Shown here: positions 1 to 9,321 of the stretch, one piece after another | How the letters are laid out: each line of letters starts with the position of its first letter | Numbering within the stretch: the stretch's first letter is position 1 | Origin: Roseiflexus sp. RS-1 | GTDB taxonomy: Bacteria > Chloroflexota > Chloroflexia > Chloroflexales > Roseiflexaceae | NCBI RefSeq assembly: GCF_000016665.1 | Contig: NC_009523.1 | Span: 2,046,001 to 2,110,000, forward strand | Length of the DNA: 64,000 bases | Direction of reading: 5' to 3' | Notes under the pieces: generated by a model | The model's database searches: none | Told to the model about the DNA's origin: nothing | What the model saw: the letters and a program-made list of their open reading frames with translations, nothing else | Translations under genes and position numbers: made by a program

Positions 1-992
1 GTGTTGTGACGCTGCGCCAGCCACAGTACACCATCGGGCGCAATCCGGCGCGCGATCTGCACCTCGACTCGCCGGTCGTGTCGAATATGCACGGTCGGAT
101 CGAGGCGGGACCGCAGGGCGCGCAACTGATCGATCTCGGCAGCACGAATGGGACCTTCATCGGTGAGCGTCGCCTGCCGCCGAATCAGCCGTACCCGCTG
201 GTTCCCGGCGAGGAAGTGCGGATCGGACCGTTTCTTCTGATCTATGTCCCGCCTGGCGTGACGTATCCGCCTGAAGAAGTCGCGCTGCCGGTCGCGGAAG
301 CGCCTGAACCGCTTCCCATCGTTGTGGAGCGACCGTCCGCAGCCGAAGCGCTGTTTGATGAAGCGGCGGCAGGCGAGGAAGGCGCCGGCGGCGAATCTGC
401 GGCAGCAGTGGAGACGCCTGAAGCGCCAGGTGCGCCGCCAGCGCCGCCCGAAGCGCCGGTCTTTGTGGCGCAGGAGTTCCCCGAACGCATGCCGGTGCGC
501 TATACCGCGCCGCCCGATGGGCTCGACAGTCGCTACCTGCGCTACCTGCCAGCGATCTTTCAGGAAAACGAGTTCCTGGGGCGCTACCTGCGCATCTTCG
601 AGACGATCTGGGAGCCGCTGGAGTGGCGCCAGAACCATATCAACCTGTATTTCGACCCACGCACCTGTCCGCCGTCGTTTCTGCCCTGGCTGGCAGGATG
701 GCTCGATCTGGCGATCAATCCCTACTGGCCCGAATCGCGTATTCGCCGCCTGATTGCGGAAGCGGCCGATCTCTACCGCTGGCGCGGCACTGCCTACGGT
801 CTCAAGCGACTGATCGAGGTGGTGACCGGTCTGACGCCGACGATCACGGAACATCCGGCGCAACCGTTCGTTTTTCACGTGTCGCTCGTTATTCCACCGG
901 GGAGTGATGTCGATGCGATCCTGATCGATGATCTGGTGCGCACCCACAAACCGGCGCACGCCGGGTATATCCTGGATATTCGCCATGGATGA
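1..992 (+). CDS. FHA domain fused to phage tail protein I domain (5' end cut by window)
   Basis: The reading frame is open to the left window edge. The first in-frame start is GTG at 6, but the FHA fold would lack its first strand there, so the gene probably begins upstream. Residues ~1-85 form an FHA domain (TIGR, then S-N-M-H, then DLGSTNGTF), a phosphothreonine-binding module. A Pro/Ala/Glu-rich linker (~90-160) leads to a tail-protein domain (~165-328, with LRYLPAIFQ, LPWLAGWLDL and YRWRGTAYGLKRLI) of the P2 gpI/TIGR02242 type found at the baseplate of contractile injection systems. It overlaps the next gene by 8 bp. The domain calls come from motif recognition. The link to a contractile injection locus to the left is inference, because that DNA is outside the window. 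Confidence 0.8.
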   Translation, partial: VVTLRQPQYTIGRNPARDLHLDSPVVSNMHGRIEAGPQGAQLIDLGSTNGTFIGERRLPPNQPYPLVPGEEVRIGPFLLIYVPPGVTYPPEEVALPVAEAPEPLPIVVERPSAAEALFDEAAAGEEGAGGESAAAVETPEAPGAPPAPPEAPVFVAQEFPERMPVRYTAPPDGLDSRYLRYLPAIFQENEFLGRYLRIFETIWEPLEWRQNHINLYFDPRTCPPSFLPWLAGWLDLAINPYWPESRIRRLIAEAADLYRWRGTAYGLKRLIEVVTGLTPTITEHPAQPFVFHVSLVIPPGSDVDAILIDDLVRTHKPAHAGYILDIRHG

Positions 993-2592
993 CATTACGG
1001 CTATGCTCAGACGGAGTTACGATGAAGCGCCGTACCCTGGACGCGCCTATGCGCATACCCATCCCGACTACATGGCGGCGCTGGCGACGTTGCTCGGTCT
1101 GAACCCGCCGCCGGTTGCGCATTGCCGCGTACTGGAAATCGGGTGCGCTGCCGGTAGTAACCTGATACCAATGGCGCTGAGTCTGCCGGAGGCGACGTTC
1201 GTCGGCATCGATCTCTCGCCACGCCAGATAGCCGATGGGCGTCGGATCATCGAGACCCTTGGCATGACCAATGTAACTCTGCTGGTGCGCGATGTGCAGG
1301 AGGTCGGCGATGAATTGGGGCAGTTCGACTATATCATCGCGCATGGAGTCTACTCCTGGGTTCCGGCGCCGGTGCGCGACCGGCTCATGGCGTTGACGAA
1401 ACGCTCGCTTGCGTCACATGGAATTGCATATATCAGTTACAATACCTATCCAGGATGGCATATCCTGGGAGCATTGCGGGATCTGATGATCTATGCCGCC
1501 AGGGGCGTCGAGGATCCGCGCGAACGCGCACGTATCGCCCTGGCGCTCCTCGACATGCTGGCAGAGAGCGACTCGGAGAACGCGAATGCGTTTCATAGTT
1601 TTCTTGCCGCGTATGCCGGGCAGTTCCGATCAGTGCTGAGTCGTCTGGGTTCGCTCAGCCACGCATTTCTGATCCACGACGCGCTCGAGGTGGTGAACGA
1701 ACCGGTCTCCTTCGCACAATTCGCCGCTCACGCTGCGCAGCACGGGTTGCAGTACCTGTCCGAAACCGAATTTCCGATGGTCTTGCCGCTGGGATTGAAA
1801 CCGGAAACGGTCGATGCCATCCGTTCTTTTTCACGAAGCGGCATTGATCTGGAGCAGTACATGGATTTTCTCCGCGGTCGACAGTTTCGTCAGACGCTCC
1901 TCTGCCATGATCATGTGACCGTGCGACGAACGTTGCGTCCAGAACGGTTGATGGGGATGTCGGTCGCTGCGCTGATGCATCCGGAGACGCAACCGCTCGA
2001 TCTTGCCGGGAGCGAGTGGGTGGTGTTCCGCAATCTGCATGGTGTGGCGTTCAGCGTCTCTGCGCCGATCACCAAAGCGGCGCTGATCTGCCTGGCTGAG
2101 GCGTCGCCGCGTGCGGTTGCATTTGAGGATCTGGTCGTCGCAGCGCAGCGTCGAGCAGTGGCTGCGGGAGCATCACTGGAGGACACGGAACCGTCAGCGC
2201 TGGCGCGCCGGTTGGGCGGCGATCTGCTGCGCGCATTTGCCACGGCGACCTCGCTCGTGTCGTTCCATCTACATCCCCCGGCAGTGGCAACGCGCCCTGG
2301 CGAACGTCCAAAGGTGACGCCCCTGGCGCGCCTGGAGGCGCAGCACGGTGAAGAGGTGACGAATCTGTACCACGATGTGATCTCCCTCGATCCGTTCGAC
2401 CGTCACCTGGTGCAGTCGCTCGATGGGCGCCACGACCGCAGGGCGTTGGAGGAGATGATGGCTGCCGCAGTGACCGCCGGTGAGGTTCCGTATGCCGGGG
2501 ATGATGGACGGGCAGCGTCGCTGGCAGGGCTTGCCGCCGACATTGAGCAACGGTTGAACTGGTTTGCGCAGGTTGCGCTGCTGGTTGAGTGA
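985..2592 (+). CDS. SAM-dependent methyltransferase with C-terminal regulatory domain
   Basis: This 535-aa protein is read from ATG 985, which overlaps the stop of the preceding FHA-tail gene by 8 bp and implies translational coupling. An upstream in-frame start at 928 would lie deep inside the neighbour and is less likely. Residues ~45-150 carry a class I methyltransferase fold: motif I is VLEIGCAAGSN, followed by FVGIDLS. The C-terminal half resembles the methyltransferase regulatory domain (PF10119 type). The substrate cannot be read from sequence. Its coupling to a tail-protein gene suggests modification of an injection-system component or a co-transported product, which is inference. Confidence 0.75.
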   Translation: MDDITAMLRRSYDEAPYPGRAYAHTHPDYMAALATLLGLNPPPVAHCRVLEIGCAAGSNLIPMALSLPEATFVGIDLSPRQIADGRRIIETLGMTNVTLLVRDVQEVGDELGQFDYIIAHGVYSWVPAPVRDRLMALTKRSLASHGIAYISYNTYPGWHILGALRDLMIYAARGVEDPRERARIALALLDMLAESDSENANAFHSFLAAYAGQFRSVLSRLGSLSHAFLIHDALEVVNEPVSFAQFAAHAAQHGLQYLSETEFPMVLPLGLKPETVDAIRSFSRSGIDLEQYMDFLRGRQFRQTLLCHDHVTVRRTLRPERLMGMSVAALMHPETQPLDLAGSEWVVFRNLHGVAFSVSAPITKAALICLAEASPRAVAFEDLVVAAQRRAVAAGASLEDTEPSALARRLGGDLLRAFATATSLVSFHLHPPAVATRPGERPKVTPLARLEAQHGEEVTNLYHDVISLDPFDRHLVQSLDGRHDRRALEEMMAAAVTAGEVPYAGDDGRAASLAGLAADIEQRLNWFAQVALLVE

Positions 2593-2660
2593 TGGGTTAG
2601 TGCGCCTGGACGCCAGAGGTACAACCCAAATGTTTGAGACATTCTGGATCAGGGAAGTTT

Positions 2661-2822
2661 GACTTCGCTGCAAAAACGCACCGCCGAGACGCCGAGAGCG
2701 CAGAGAACTTCAAAAACGAAAGGTATGCGCGGCGAGGCATGATGCATTGGAGCGACTCGCTCTGGCATCTTCCTCTGCGAACGCTGCGCCGCTGCGGTGA
2801 TATGCCCTTTTTGCAGTGGACT
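2661..2822. repeat. Dispersed intergenic repeat, copy 1
   Basis: This 280-bp gene-free stretch holds a segment rich in the motif accgccgagacgccgagagc, followed by a partly inverted counterpart near 2775-2822. The same core, in the opposite orientation, recurs at 36730-36960 and 47110-47215. Translating it gives the familiar spurious peptide HRRDAESAE, so the short ORF across it is not a gene. The element lies directly upstream of the first kinase gene. Confidence 0.65.
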
Positions 2823-2871
2823 CAAGTTTGCTTTACTCGCCCCCGGATGACAGACGCTCAGGAGCGGTTCT

Positions 2872-5800
2872 ATGACAGAGTTCATCGGTCAGACGATCGG
2901 TAATTATCGGGTTGAAGCAGTGCTCGGCGCCGGGGGCATGGGGCAGGTGTTTCGTGCGCGACATATTCACCTTGATCGCCCGGTGGCGTTGAAGGTGATG
3001 CATGCCAATCTGTCGCACGATCCCGGCTTTCAGGCGCGCTTTCGCCAGGAAGCCCGTGCGATCGCCGCGCTTCAGCATCCGAATATCGTTGAAGTGTACG
3101 ATTTCGGTGAGCAGAATGGCTTGATGTATCTGGTGATGGAACTGTTGAGCGATGGGTCGCTGCGCGGGTTGATGCAGAAGCACGCTCGCGAGGGCAAGCC
3201 ATGGCCCCTGCTGCTGGCAATCGATCTGGTGCGCCAGGCAGCCGAGGGGTTGGCGTATGCCCACAGTCAGGGGATGATCCACCGCGACATCAAGCCGGAC
3301 AATATGCTGCTGCGCGCGGTTTCTGGCGCGCCAGGGCGCTATACCCTCAAAATTACCGATTTTGGGCTGGCGCGCATGGCGGAAGGATCGACGATGACGG
3401 CAACCGGTACGGCGATGGGCACGCCTGCCTACATGTCGCCGGAACAGTGTCAGGGAGCGCACGTCGATCTCCGTAGCGATATTTATGCGCTGGGAGTGGT
3501 GCTCTACGAGGTGGCGACCGGGTATCTGCCGTTTACGGCAGCCACGCTGAGTGAGGCGGCGTACAAGCATGTGTTTGTGCCGCCGACGCCGCCACGTCAG
3601 GTGCGCGCCGATCTGCCGTCGGAGTTGGAGGAGATTGTGCTGCGCTGCCTGGCGAAGCGCCCGGAAGAACGGTTTGCCAGCGCCGCTGAGGTTGCCGCCA
3701 GTCTGAAAGCGCTCCTGGCGCGCCCCGATCCGACGCTGACCCACGCCACGGTGATGGCGCATCCCAATGAAGCGCCGCCGGTCTCGCCGCAGGGGGTTGC
3801 ACCACCCCCGCCTCCGCCTGTGGTTGCTCCGCCGCAACCAACGGCAGTGGCGCCATCGAGTGGGACGTTGCCACCGGCGATCCCGTCGCTGCCGGGCGCC
3901 GCGCACCTGCCGCGTATCCAGGTGCGCGATAGCAGCGGCAATCTGCTGCGCGTGGTTGAGTTGACGAGCGATGGCGTCACGGTGGGACGGCAATCAACGA
4001 ATACGCTGGTGCTCGAATCGGAAGGGGTCTCGCGTTCGCACCTGCGGGTAGACTGGGATGGGCGGCAGGTGACGGTGACCGATCTGGGGTCGAGCAATGG
4101 AACGTTGCTGGGTGCAACGCGCCTTCCGGCGCGGGCGCCACACCCGTGGGGTTGGCGCGAGGTGGTGCGCGTCGGTCCGTTCTGGTTGCGCCTGGAGCCG
4201 CCAGCGCGCCTCGCCGAACAGGGCGGCGCGCTGTTGCAGCAACTTCTTGATGCGCAACCGACCGCCACACCGCCGCCTGCCGCCGCAACGCGCCCGATGC
4301 CGACCGGTATGGCGACTGCCAGTATCAGCACCGGGCGCATCGGTGTGGTGCTGGAAGATAAAACTCTGACTCTGAATCCGGGGCAACCGGCGCCGCTGCG
4401 CCTGACGCTGGCAAATCTGGGAACGGTCGTGGATCATTTCAGCATCGAAGTGGATGGTGCGCCAGCGGAATGGGTGCGCCAGCCTGCCGATGCGCTTCAG
4501 TTGATGCCGGGTGTGCAGATGCCGGTGGTGCTGACCGTAACCGCCCCGCGGTCACCGGCGAGTCGCGCCGGTGATTACCAGGTGACGCTGCGGGTGCGTT
4601 CGCGCGAAAACCCGTCGGAGGTGGGCGTGGCGCACGGGCAATGGACGGTGCTGCCCTTTGCTGCGCCAGTGTTGTCCCTCGCGCCAAAACGGGCCGCCGG
4701 GCGCGGACAGGCGCGCTTTACCACCACCCTGCGCAACAATGGCAATGCTCCAATCCAGTGCGCGCTGCGCGCCGAAGATGATGAACACGCGCTGCGTTAC
4801 CGCTTTGATCCGCCGGAGGTGACGCTGGATCCAGGCGCCGAAGTCGATGTGCCGACGACGGTCACCGGTCCGCAGCGCTGGTTTGGTCGCGAACAGACAC
4901 GCAGTTTCATGGTCGGGGCCGTTGTAGCGGGCGGCGAAGGACCGCCTGTGGCAACCGGGCAATTCGTGCAGATGCCGATCATTCCGGCGTGGGCGGTCAC
5001 GCTGTTGCTCCTGCTCATTCCGCTGTGTCTGGGCGGGGTGTTCTTCGGCAATGAAATGCTGGTTGTGCGCCCGGCGGCAGCGACGGCGACTGCGGCGACC
5101 GCCGAAGCAGCCGGTGTGATCGCGGCAGCGAATACCGCGACTGCGATTGTTGTCAACACAGCGGTTCAGGCGACAATCGAAGCCAAAGAGACGGTAGCGC
5201 TCGTGCAGCAGCAGACGATCGCCGCCGCGCCGATCGAGACCCAGATCGCGTTCCAGTCGGAGCAGAACACACAGATCGCCCAGGCGCAACAGACCCAACA
5301 GGCGCAGCAGGCGCAGCAGGCGGCCGCGCAACAGACCCAACAGGCGCAGCAGCAACAGCAGCAAGCGGCGCAGCAGACGCAACAGGCGCAGCAGGCGATC
5401 CAGCAGGCGACCCAGCAGGCGGCCGCACAACAGACTGCCGCTGCAGCCGCACAGCAGGCAACACAGGCAGTGCTGGACGCGCAGGCGACGCAGCAGGCGC
5501 TCGATGCACAGGCGACCATGGCGGCGGCAGCGAATGCAGAGACGGCCAGTGCGGTCGCCGCGCAGCAGACCACACTGGCGCAGACGGCGGCGGTCGTCGC
5601 GGCGCAGCAAACATCGGTCGCTGCAACGGCAACGACGCAGGCAGCGGCATTCAATGCGTTTCTCGGCGATTGGGTCAATGTCGATACCGCAACGAGCGGT
5701 ATGACTCGCCTGGTGATCGAAAAGCAGAACGAGACGAACTATACGTTCCACGGCTATGGCAAATGTACGCCGAGCGACTGCGACTGGGGCGTGATCCAGG

Positions 5801-6033
5801 TGCCGTATACGTCGGGGCAACTGGTCGGGGTGTATGATTTTGGTTTCAAGACGACGCGCATCACCGTTCGTTTGCAGGGCGACGATCTGCTGGCGGAAGT
5901 CTTCGATGATTACCGTCCTTCCGATCCCCGTCCTGATCGAACGACGAACTATGTGCTGCGCCGGCAATGGGTCTTGCGACCGGACATAATTATTCAACCC
6001 CCGCTCATTCTGCGGTTGACGCCTACGCCATAA
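2872..6033 (+). CDS. Transmembrane Ser/Thr protein kinase with FHA domain (kinase 1)
   Basis: This 1053-aa protein starts at ATG 2872, with AGGAG at 2860-2864 as ribosome binding site. Residues ~10-275 form a complete Hanks-type kinase: Gly loop [13 protein letters not shown] lysine, HRDIKPDN catalytic loop, DFG and [11 protein letters not shown] Pro-rich linker leads to a canonical FHA (~345-430; VGR, SRSH, SSNG). Two beta-sandwich domains of NEW3/CARDB-like appearance (~485-700) precede one membrane helix (~706-726). The outside part is an extreme Ala/Gln/Thr-rich stretch (~765-925) and a compact C-terminal domain with two Cys (~927-1053). It is the first of three similar kinases in tandem. 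The ligand sensed by the external domain is unknown. Confidence 0.88.
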   Translation: MTEFIGQTIGNYRVEAVLGAGGMGQVFRARHIHLDRPVALKVMHANLSHDPGFQARFRQEARAIAALQHPNIVEVYDFGEQNGLMYLVMELLSDGSLRGLMQKHAREGKPWPLLLAIDLVRQAAEGLAYAHSQGMIHRDIKPDNMLLRAVSGAPGRYTLKITDFGLARMAEGSTMTATGTAMGTPAYMSPEQCQGAHVDLRSDIYALGVVLYEVATGYLPFTAATLSEAAYKHVFVPPTPPRQVRADLPSELEEIVLRCLAKRPEERFASAAEVAASLKALLARPDPTLTHATVMAHPNEAPPVSPQGVAPPPPPPVVAPPQPTAVAPSSGTLPPAIPSLPGAAHLPRIQVRDSSGNLLRVVELTSDGVTVGRQSTNTLVLESEGVSRSHLRVDWDGRQVTVTDLGSSNGTLLGATRLPARAPHPWGWREVVRVGPFWLRLEPPARLAEQGGALLQQLLDAQPTATPPPAAATRPMPTGMATASISTGRIGVVLEDKTLTLNPGQPAPLRLTLANLGTVVDHFSIEVDGAPAEWVRQPADALQLMPGVQMPVVLTVTAPRSPASRAGDYQVTLRVRSRENPSEVGVAHGQWTVLPFAAPVLSLAPKRAAGRGQARFTTTLRNNGNAPIQCALRAEDDEHALRYRFDPPEVTLDPGAEVDVPTTVTGPQRWFGREQTRSFMVGAVVAGGEGPPVATGQFVQMPIIPAWAVTLLLLLIPLCLGGVFFGNEMLVVRPAAATATAATAEAAGVIAAANTATAIVVNTAVQATIEAKETVALVQQQTIAAAPIETQIAFQSEQNTQIAQAQQTQQAQQAQQAAAQQTQQAQQQQQQAAQQTQQAQQAIQQATQQAAAQQTAAAAAQQATQAVLDAQATQQALDAQATMAAAANAETASAVAAQQTTLAQTAAVVAAQQTSVAATATTQAAAFNAFLGDWVNVDTATSGMTRLVIEKQNETNYTFHGYGKCTPSDCDWGVIQVPYTSGQLVGVYDFGFKTTRITVRLQGDDLLAEVFDDYRPSDPRPDRTTNYVLRRQWVLRPDIIIQPPLILRLTPTP

Positions 6034-6096
6034 CCAGGGTGTGCCGCGCAACACAGACGACGCAGCTTCATTCCCATCACACAGGAGCCGCAGACC

Positions 6097-9000
6097 ATGA
6101 CTGAGTTCATCGGCAAAACGATCGGCAACTATCGCATCGAAGCGCTGCTCGGCGCGGGCGGCATGGGACAGGTCTTTCGCGCGCGCCACATCCTGCTGGA
6201 TCGTCCGGCGGCGCTGAAGTTGCTGCACGGCAATCTGGCGCAGGATCCGATGTTTCAGACCCGCTTCCGCCAGGAGGCGCAGGCGGCGGCGAAACTGCGC
6301 CATCCGCATATCGTCGAGGTGTTTGACTTCGATGAATTCGAGGGGATGGCGTATCTGGTGATGGAACTGGTGACCGGCGGCTCGATGCGCGGCTGGTTGC
6401 GGTCTGCGGCGTCGCAGACCGCCGGGAGTCTCGTGCAGGGGCTGGAACTGGTGCGCCAGGCGGCGGACGCGCTGGCGTATGCGCATGCGATGGGCATGGT
6501 GCACCGCGACATCAAGCCGGATAACCTGTTGCTGCAGCCCGGCTTTGCCGGACGCGGTCCGACGATGAAGGTGGCGGACTTCGGGCTGGCGCGCATGACC
6601 GAGGGCAGCAATCTGACGGCGACGGGGATGGCAATGGGGACGCCTGCCTATATGTCGCCGGAGCAGTGCCAGGGGAAGCCGCTGGATGGACGGAGCGACA
6701 TCTATGCGCTGGGGGTGGTGCTGTACGAAGTGGCGACCGGTACGCTGCCGTTCGTGGTCAAAACCGTCAGCGAGGCGGTGTTCAAACACGTGTATGTGCC
6801 CGCGCCGTCGCCGCGCCAGGTGCGTCCGGAGTTGCCTGACATCGTCGAGGCGATTGTGCTGCGCTGTCTGGCGAAACTGCCGGAGGAACGGTTTGCAACT
6901 GCGGCCGATCTGGCGGCGGCGTTATCCGAGGCGCTCGGCGCCATTGCGCCCGATCTGGCGATTGGGGAGGATGAGGGTGGCGCGATGTTGACCGACATCG
7001 CCGCGCGCACCCGCATCCAGACGCCGCGTGGCGGTCCGGCGCCGGTGGCGCTGACGCTTATGGGTGGCGGGTCGTTGCCGCGGGTGCAGGTGCTGGACGA
7101 TGCGGGCACGCTGCTCCAGGTGGTGGCGGTGCGTCCCGGCGGACTGACGGTGGGGCGGGTGGAGCGCAATGACGTGGTGCTGACGGGGGAGGGAGTGTCA
7201 CGCCACCATCTGCGCCTGGAATGGGACGGAATCCAGGTGCTGGCGACCGATCTGGGGTCGAGCAACGGCACCCTGCTGGAAGAACGACCGCTGCCGCCGC
7301 AGGAAGCGGTGGTCTGGCCCTGGCGCACCATGCTGCGCGTGGGGTCGTACTGGTTGCGCCTCGATCCGCCGGAGCGCGCCGAGAGCGGTCAGGTCGCCAC
7401 GCCGTCTGGAGGTGCGCTGATGACGCCGCAAACGGTGGCAACGCCAGGCGGCGGGGTGATGACGGTGCCGCCATTGTCAGGCGGGAGTGCGCCGCTCCCC
7501 TATTCCCAGGCGTTTGTGACGACCGGACTGGTGGGGATGACGCTCGAACCGGAGACGCTGGCGGTGACGCCGGGGCAGACCGCGACCGTGGCGGTGACGC
7601 TGGCGAACCTGAGCGATCAGGTGGATCATCTGACCGTCAGCGTCACCGGTGTGCCAGAGACGTGGGTGACGCTTCCTCCGGCGGCGCAGATGCCGCCGCG
7701 CGGTCAAACGACGGTGATGCTGGCGGTGCGCCCGCCAGCCGAACCGGACGCTCGCGCCGGTGAGTATCCGGTGGAGGTGAGCGCGCGGTCGCGCGCGCGC
7801 CCTGCGGAGGGCGGGTCGGTGCTGGCGCGCTGGACGGTGCGCCCGTATGTGCGAGAGGAACTGACGTTGTCGCCTGGGCGCGCGCGCGGGAGGATGCGGG
7901 GGGTGCTCAGAGCGACGGTGCGCAATCTGGGGAATGCGGCGGTGCGCTACCGGTTGCAGGGTGAGGCGGATGAAGCAGGGGTGCAGGCAACGGTGGCACC
8001 GGAGGAACTGGTGCTCGACGCGGGTGCGACCGGCAGCGCAATGGTGACGGTCGAAGGACCGCTCAAGCCGTTCGGCGGCGAGACGACCCATGGGGTGACG
8101 CTCTCGGCGACGGCGGATCACGGAGCGACGCTGCGCGCGCATGGGATGTGGGTCCAGGGAGCGTTGCTGCCGGTGTGGAGTCTCATTGCCGTCGTGTTGA
8201 TGGCGGGGTTCGGCGTCTCGCATGTCTTTGGCGCATTGCCCGCGTCACTGGCGGGCGGATTGCCGGGGTATGCCATCCTGCGCAGCGGCGAGCGTGTCAA
8301 TGCGGACATTGCAGGTCAGTCGGGAGCGCTGCCGACGCCTGCAGCGACGGCGACGCAAGCGCCGACGGCGGAACCCGTTGCGCCGGTCGAGCCGACGGTT
8401 GAGACCGGTGCAGCAACGCCGACGGTTGAGACCGGTGCGGTCATCACCAACGACCAGGCGACAGCGACGGCTGTGGCGGCGTCTGGCGGAAATGGTGCGA
8501 ATGCGGGTGGCGGAAGCGGCGGCGATAGCGGCTCAGGTGGCGGCGGGGGAAGCGGGGGCGCAGGAGGTTCAGGGGGTTCTGGCGGCGCAGGTGGCGCAGG
8601 TGGAACCGGGAGTGCGCCAACCGCAACGGCGACGGCAACGCGCACCCCAACCCCGACGGCAACCCCCACGCCGGTTGCGACCGCGGCATCGACTGCGACG
8701 CCGGAGTCGACCGCGACGCTGGAGCCGACCGTGACTCCGGAGCCGACTGCGACGCCGGAGCCGACCAGCACTGCCACAGCATTGCCGACGAATACGCCGA
8801 CTCTCGCGCCCTCGAATACGCCAACGCCGACAGAAACGCCGATTCCGCCAACACCCACGCCCACGCATACGCCAACACCCACGCCCACGCATACGCCAAC
8901 ACCCACGCCCACGCATACGCCAACACCTACACACACACCAACACCCACAGTCACGCCAACACCTACGAATACGCCAATACCCACTGTGGCAGTGCCGCTT

Positions 9001-9318
9001 CATCGCGCTCCGCCGAACGGCGCCGTGTTCTACCATTTCCCACGTGATACCATTCTGCAGTGGGCGCAGGTTTCAGGCGCGGTGTCCTACCGGGTTGAAA
9101 TCGATTGTTTTCATTGTTGTGGCTGGGGTGTGTGGTGCACAGATGTCGGGCGAACATGGAGGGTCGAAAGTGTTCCCCATATCGATGGAGCTTCATTCAA
9201 TGAGTTCCGTTTCTCCTGGGTTGGCGCTCAGCCAGGGCGCTGGCGCGTGTCGGCAATCGATGCCAATGGGCGCGAAGGTCCGCGCCATGAGTGGTGGTAC
9301 TTTGAGTTTCGACAGTGA
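6097..9318 (+). CDS. Transmembrane Ser/Thr protein kinase with FHA domain (kinase 2)
   Basis: This 1073-aa paralogue lies 63 bp after kinase 1 and begins almost identically ([19 protein letters not shown]). The kinase domain (~10-275) keeps the Gly loop, VALK-type lysine (AALK), HRDIKPDN and DFG. The FHA (~328-425) keeps VGR, SRHH and SSNG. Two beta-sandwich domains follow, then one membrane helix (~689-711). The external region is a Gly/Ser linker (~797-841), a Thr/Pro linker made partly of an exact 24-bp repeat, and a C-terminal Ig/FN3-like domain (~965-1073) with several Cys. A cell-surface sensor kinase acting on neighbouring FHA proteins is a reasonable inference. Confidence 0.88.
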   Translation: MTEFIGKTIGNYRIEALLGAGGMGQVFRARHILLDRPAALKLLHGNLAQDPMFQTRFRQEAQAAAKLRHPHIVEVFDFDEFEGMAYLVMELVTGGSMRGWLRSAASQTAGSLVQGLELVRQAADALAYAHAMGMVHRDIKPDNLLLQPGFAGRGPTMKVADFGLARMTEGSNLTATGMAMGTPAYMSPEQCQGKPLDGRSDIYALGVVLYEVATGTLPFVVKTVSEAVFKHVYVPAPSPRQVRPELPDIVEAIVLRCLAKLPEERFATAADLAAALSEALGAIAPDLAIGEDEGGAMLTDIAARTRIQTPRGGPAPVALTLMGGGSLPRVQVLDDAGTLLQVVAVRPGGLTVGRVERNDVVLTGEGVSRHHLRLEWDGIQVLATDLGSSNGTLLEERPLPPQEAVVWPWRTMLRVGSYWLRLDPPERAESGQVATPSGGALMTPQTVATPGGGVMTVPPLSGGSAPLPYSQAFVTTGLVGMTLEPETLAVTPGQTATVAVTLANLSDQVDHLTVSVTGVPETWVTLPPAAQMPPRGQTTVMLAVRPPAEPDARAGEYPVEVSARSRARPAEGGSVLARWTVRPYVREELTLSPGRARGRMRGVLRATVRNLGNAAVRYRLQGEADEAGVQATVAPEELVLDAGATGSAMVTVEGPLKPFGGETTHGVTLSATADHGATLRAHGMWVQGALLPVWSLIAVVLMAGFGVSHVFGALPASLAGGLPGYAILRSGERVNADIAGQSGALPTPAATATQAPTAEPVAPVEPTVETGAATPTVETGAVITNDQATATAVAASGGNGANAGGGSGGDSGSGGGGGSGGAGGSGGSGGAGGAGGTGSAPTATATATRTPTPTATPTPVATAASTATPESTATLEPTVTPEPTATPEPTSTATALPTNTPTLAPSNTPTPTETPIPPTPTPTHTPTPTPTHTPTPTPTHTPTPTHTPTPTVTPTPTNTPIPTVAVPLHRAPPNGAVFYHFPRDTILQWAQVSGAVSYRVEIDCFHCCGWGVWCTDVGRTWRVESVPHIDGASFNEFRFSWVGAQPGRWRVSAIDANGREGPRHEWWYFEFRQ
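8848..8919 (+). repeat. 24-bp tandem repeat encoding a Thr/Pro linker
   Basis: Three exact 24-bp copies encode a PTPTPTHT-type linker in kinase 2, flanked by degenerate versions. This is an in-frame coding microsatellite prone to length change, not a CRISPR. Confidence 0.8.
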
Positions 9319-9321
9319 GCA

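Noticed and set aside
2634-2903. 89-codon frame containing HRRDAESAE
   Set aside because: This peptide is the known translation product of a dispersed intergenic repeat, not a protein gene.
4552-6789. 745-codon minus-strand open frame
   Set aside because: It is antisense to kinases 1 and 2 and very rich in Arg, Leu and His, typical of a shadow frame over GC-rich codons and Gln/Ala repeats; no ribosome binding site or recognisable domain.
8848-8980. Regularly spaced short repeats suggesting a CRISPR array
   Set aside because: Units are contiguous, in frame, and encode a Thr/Pro linker inside kinase 2; there are no spacers.
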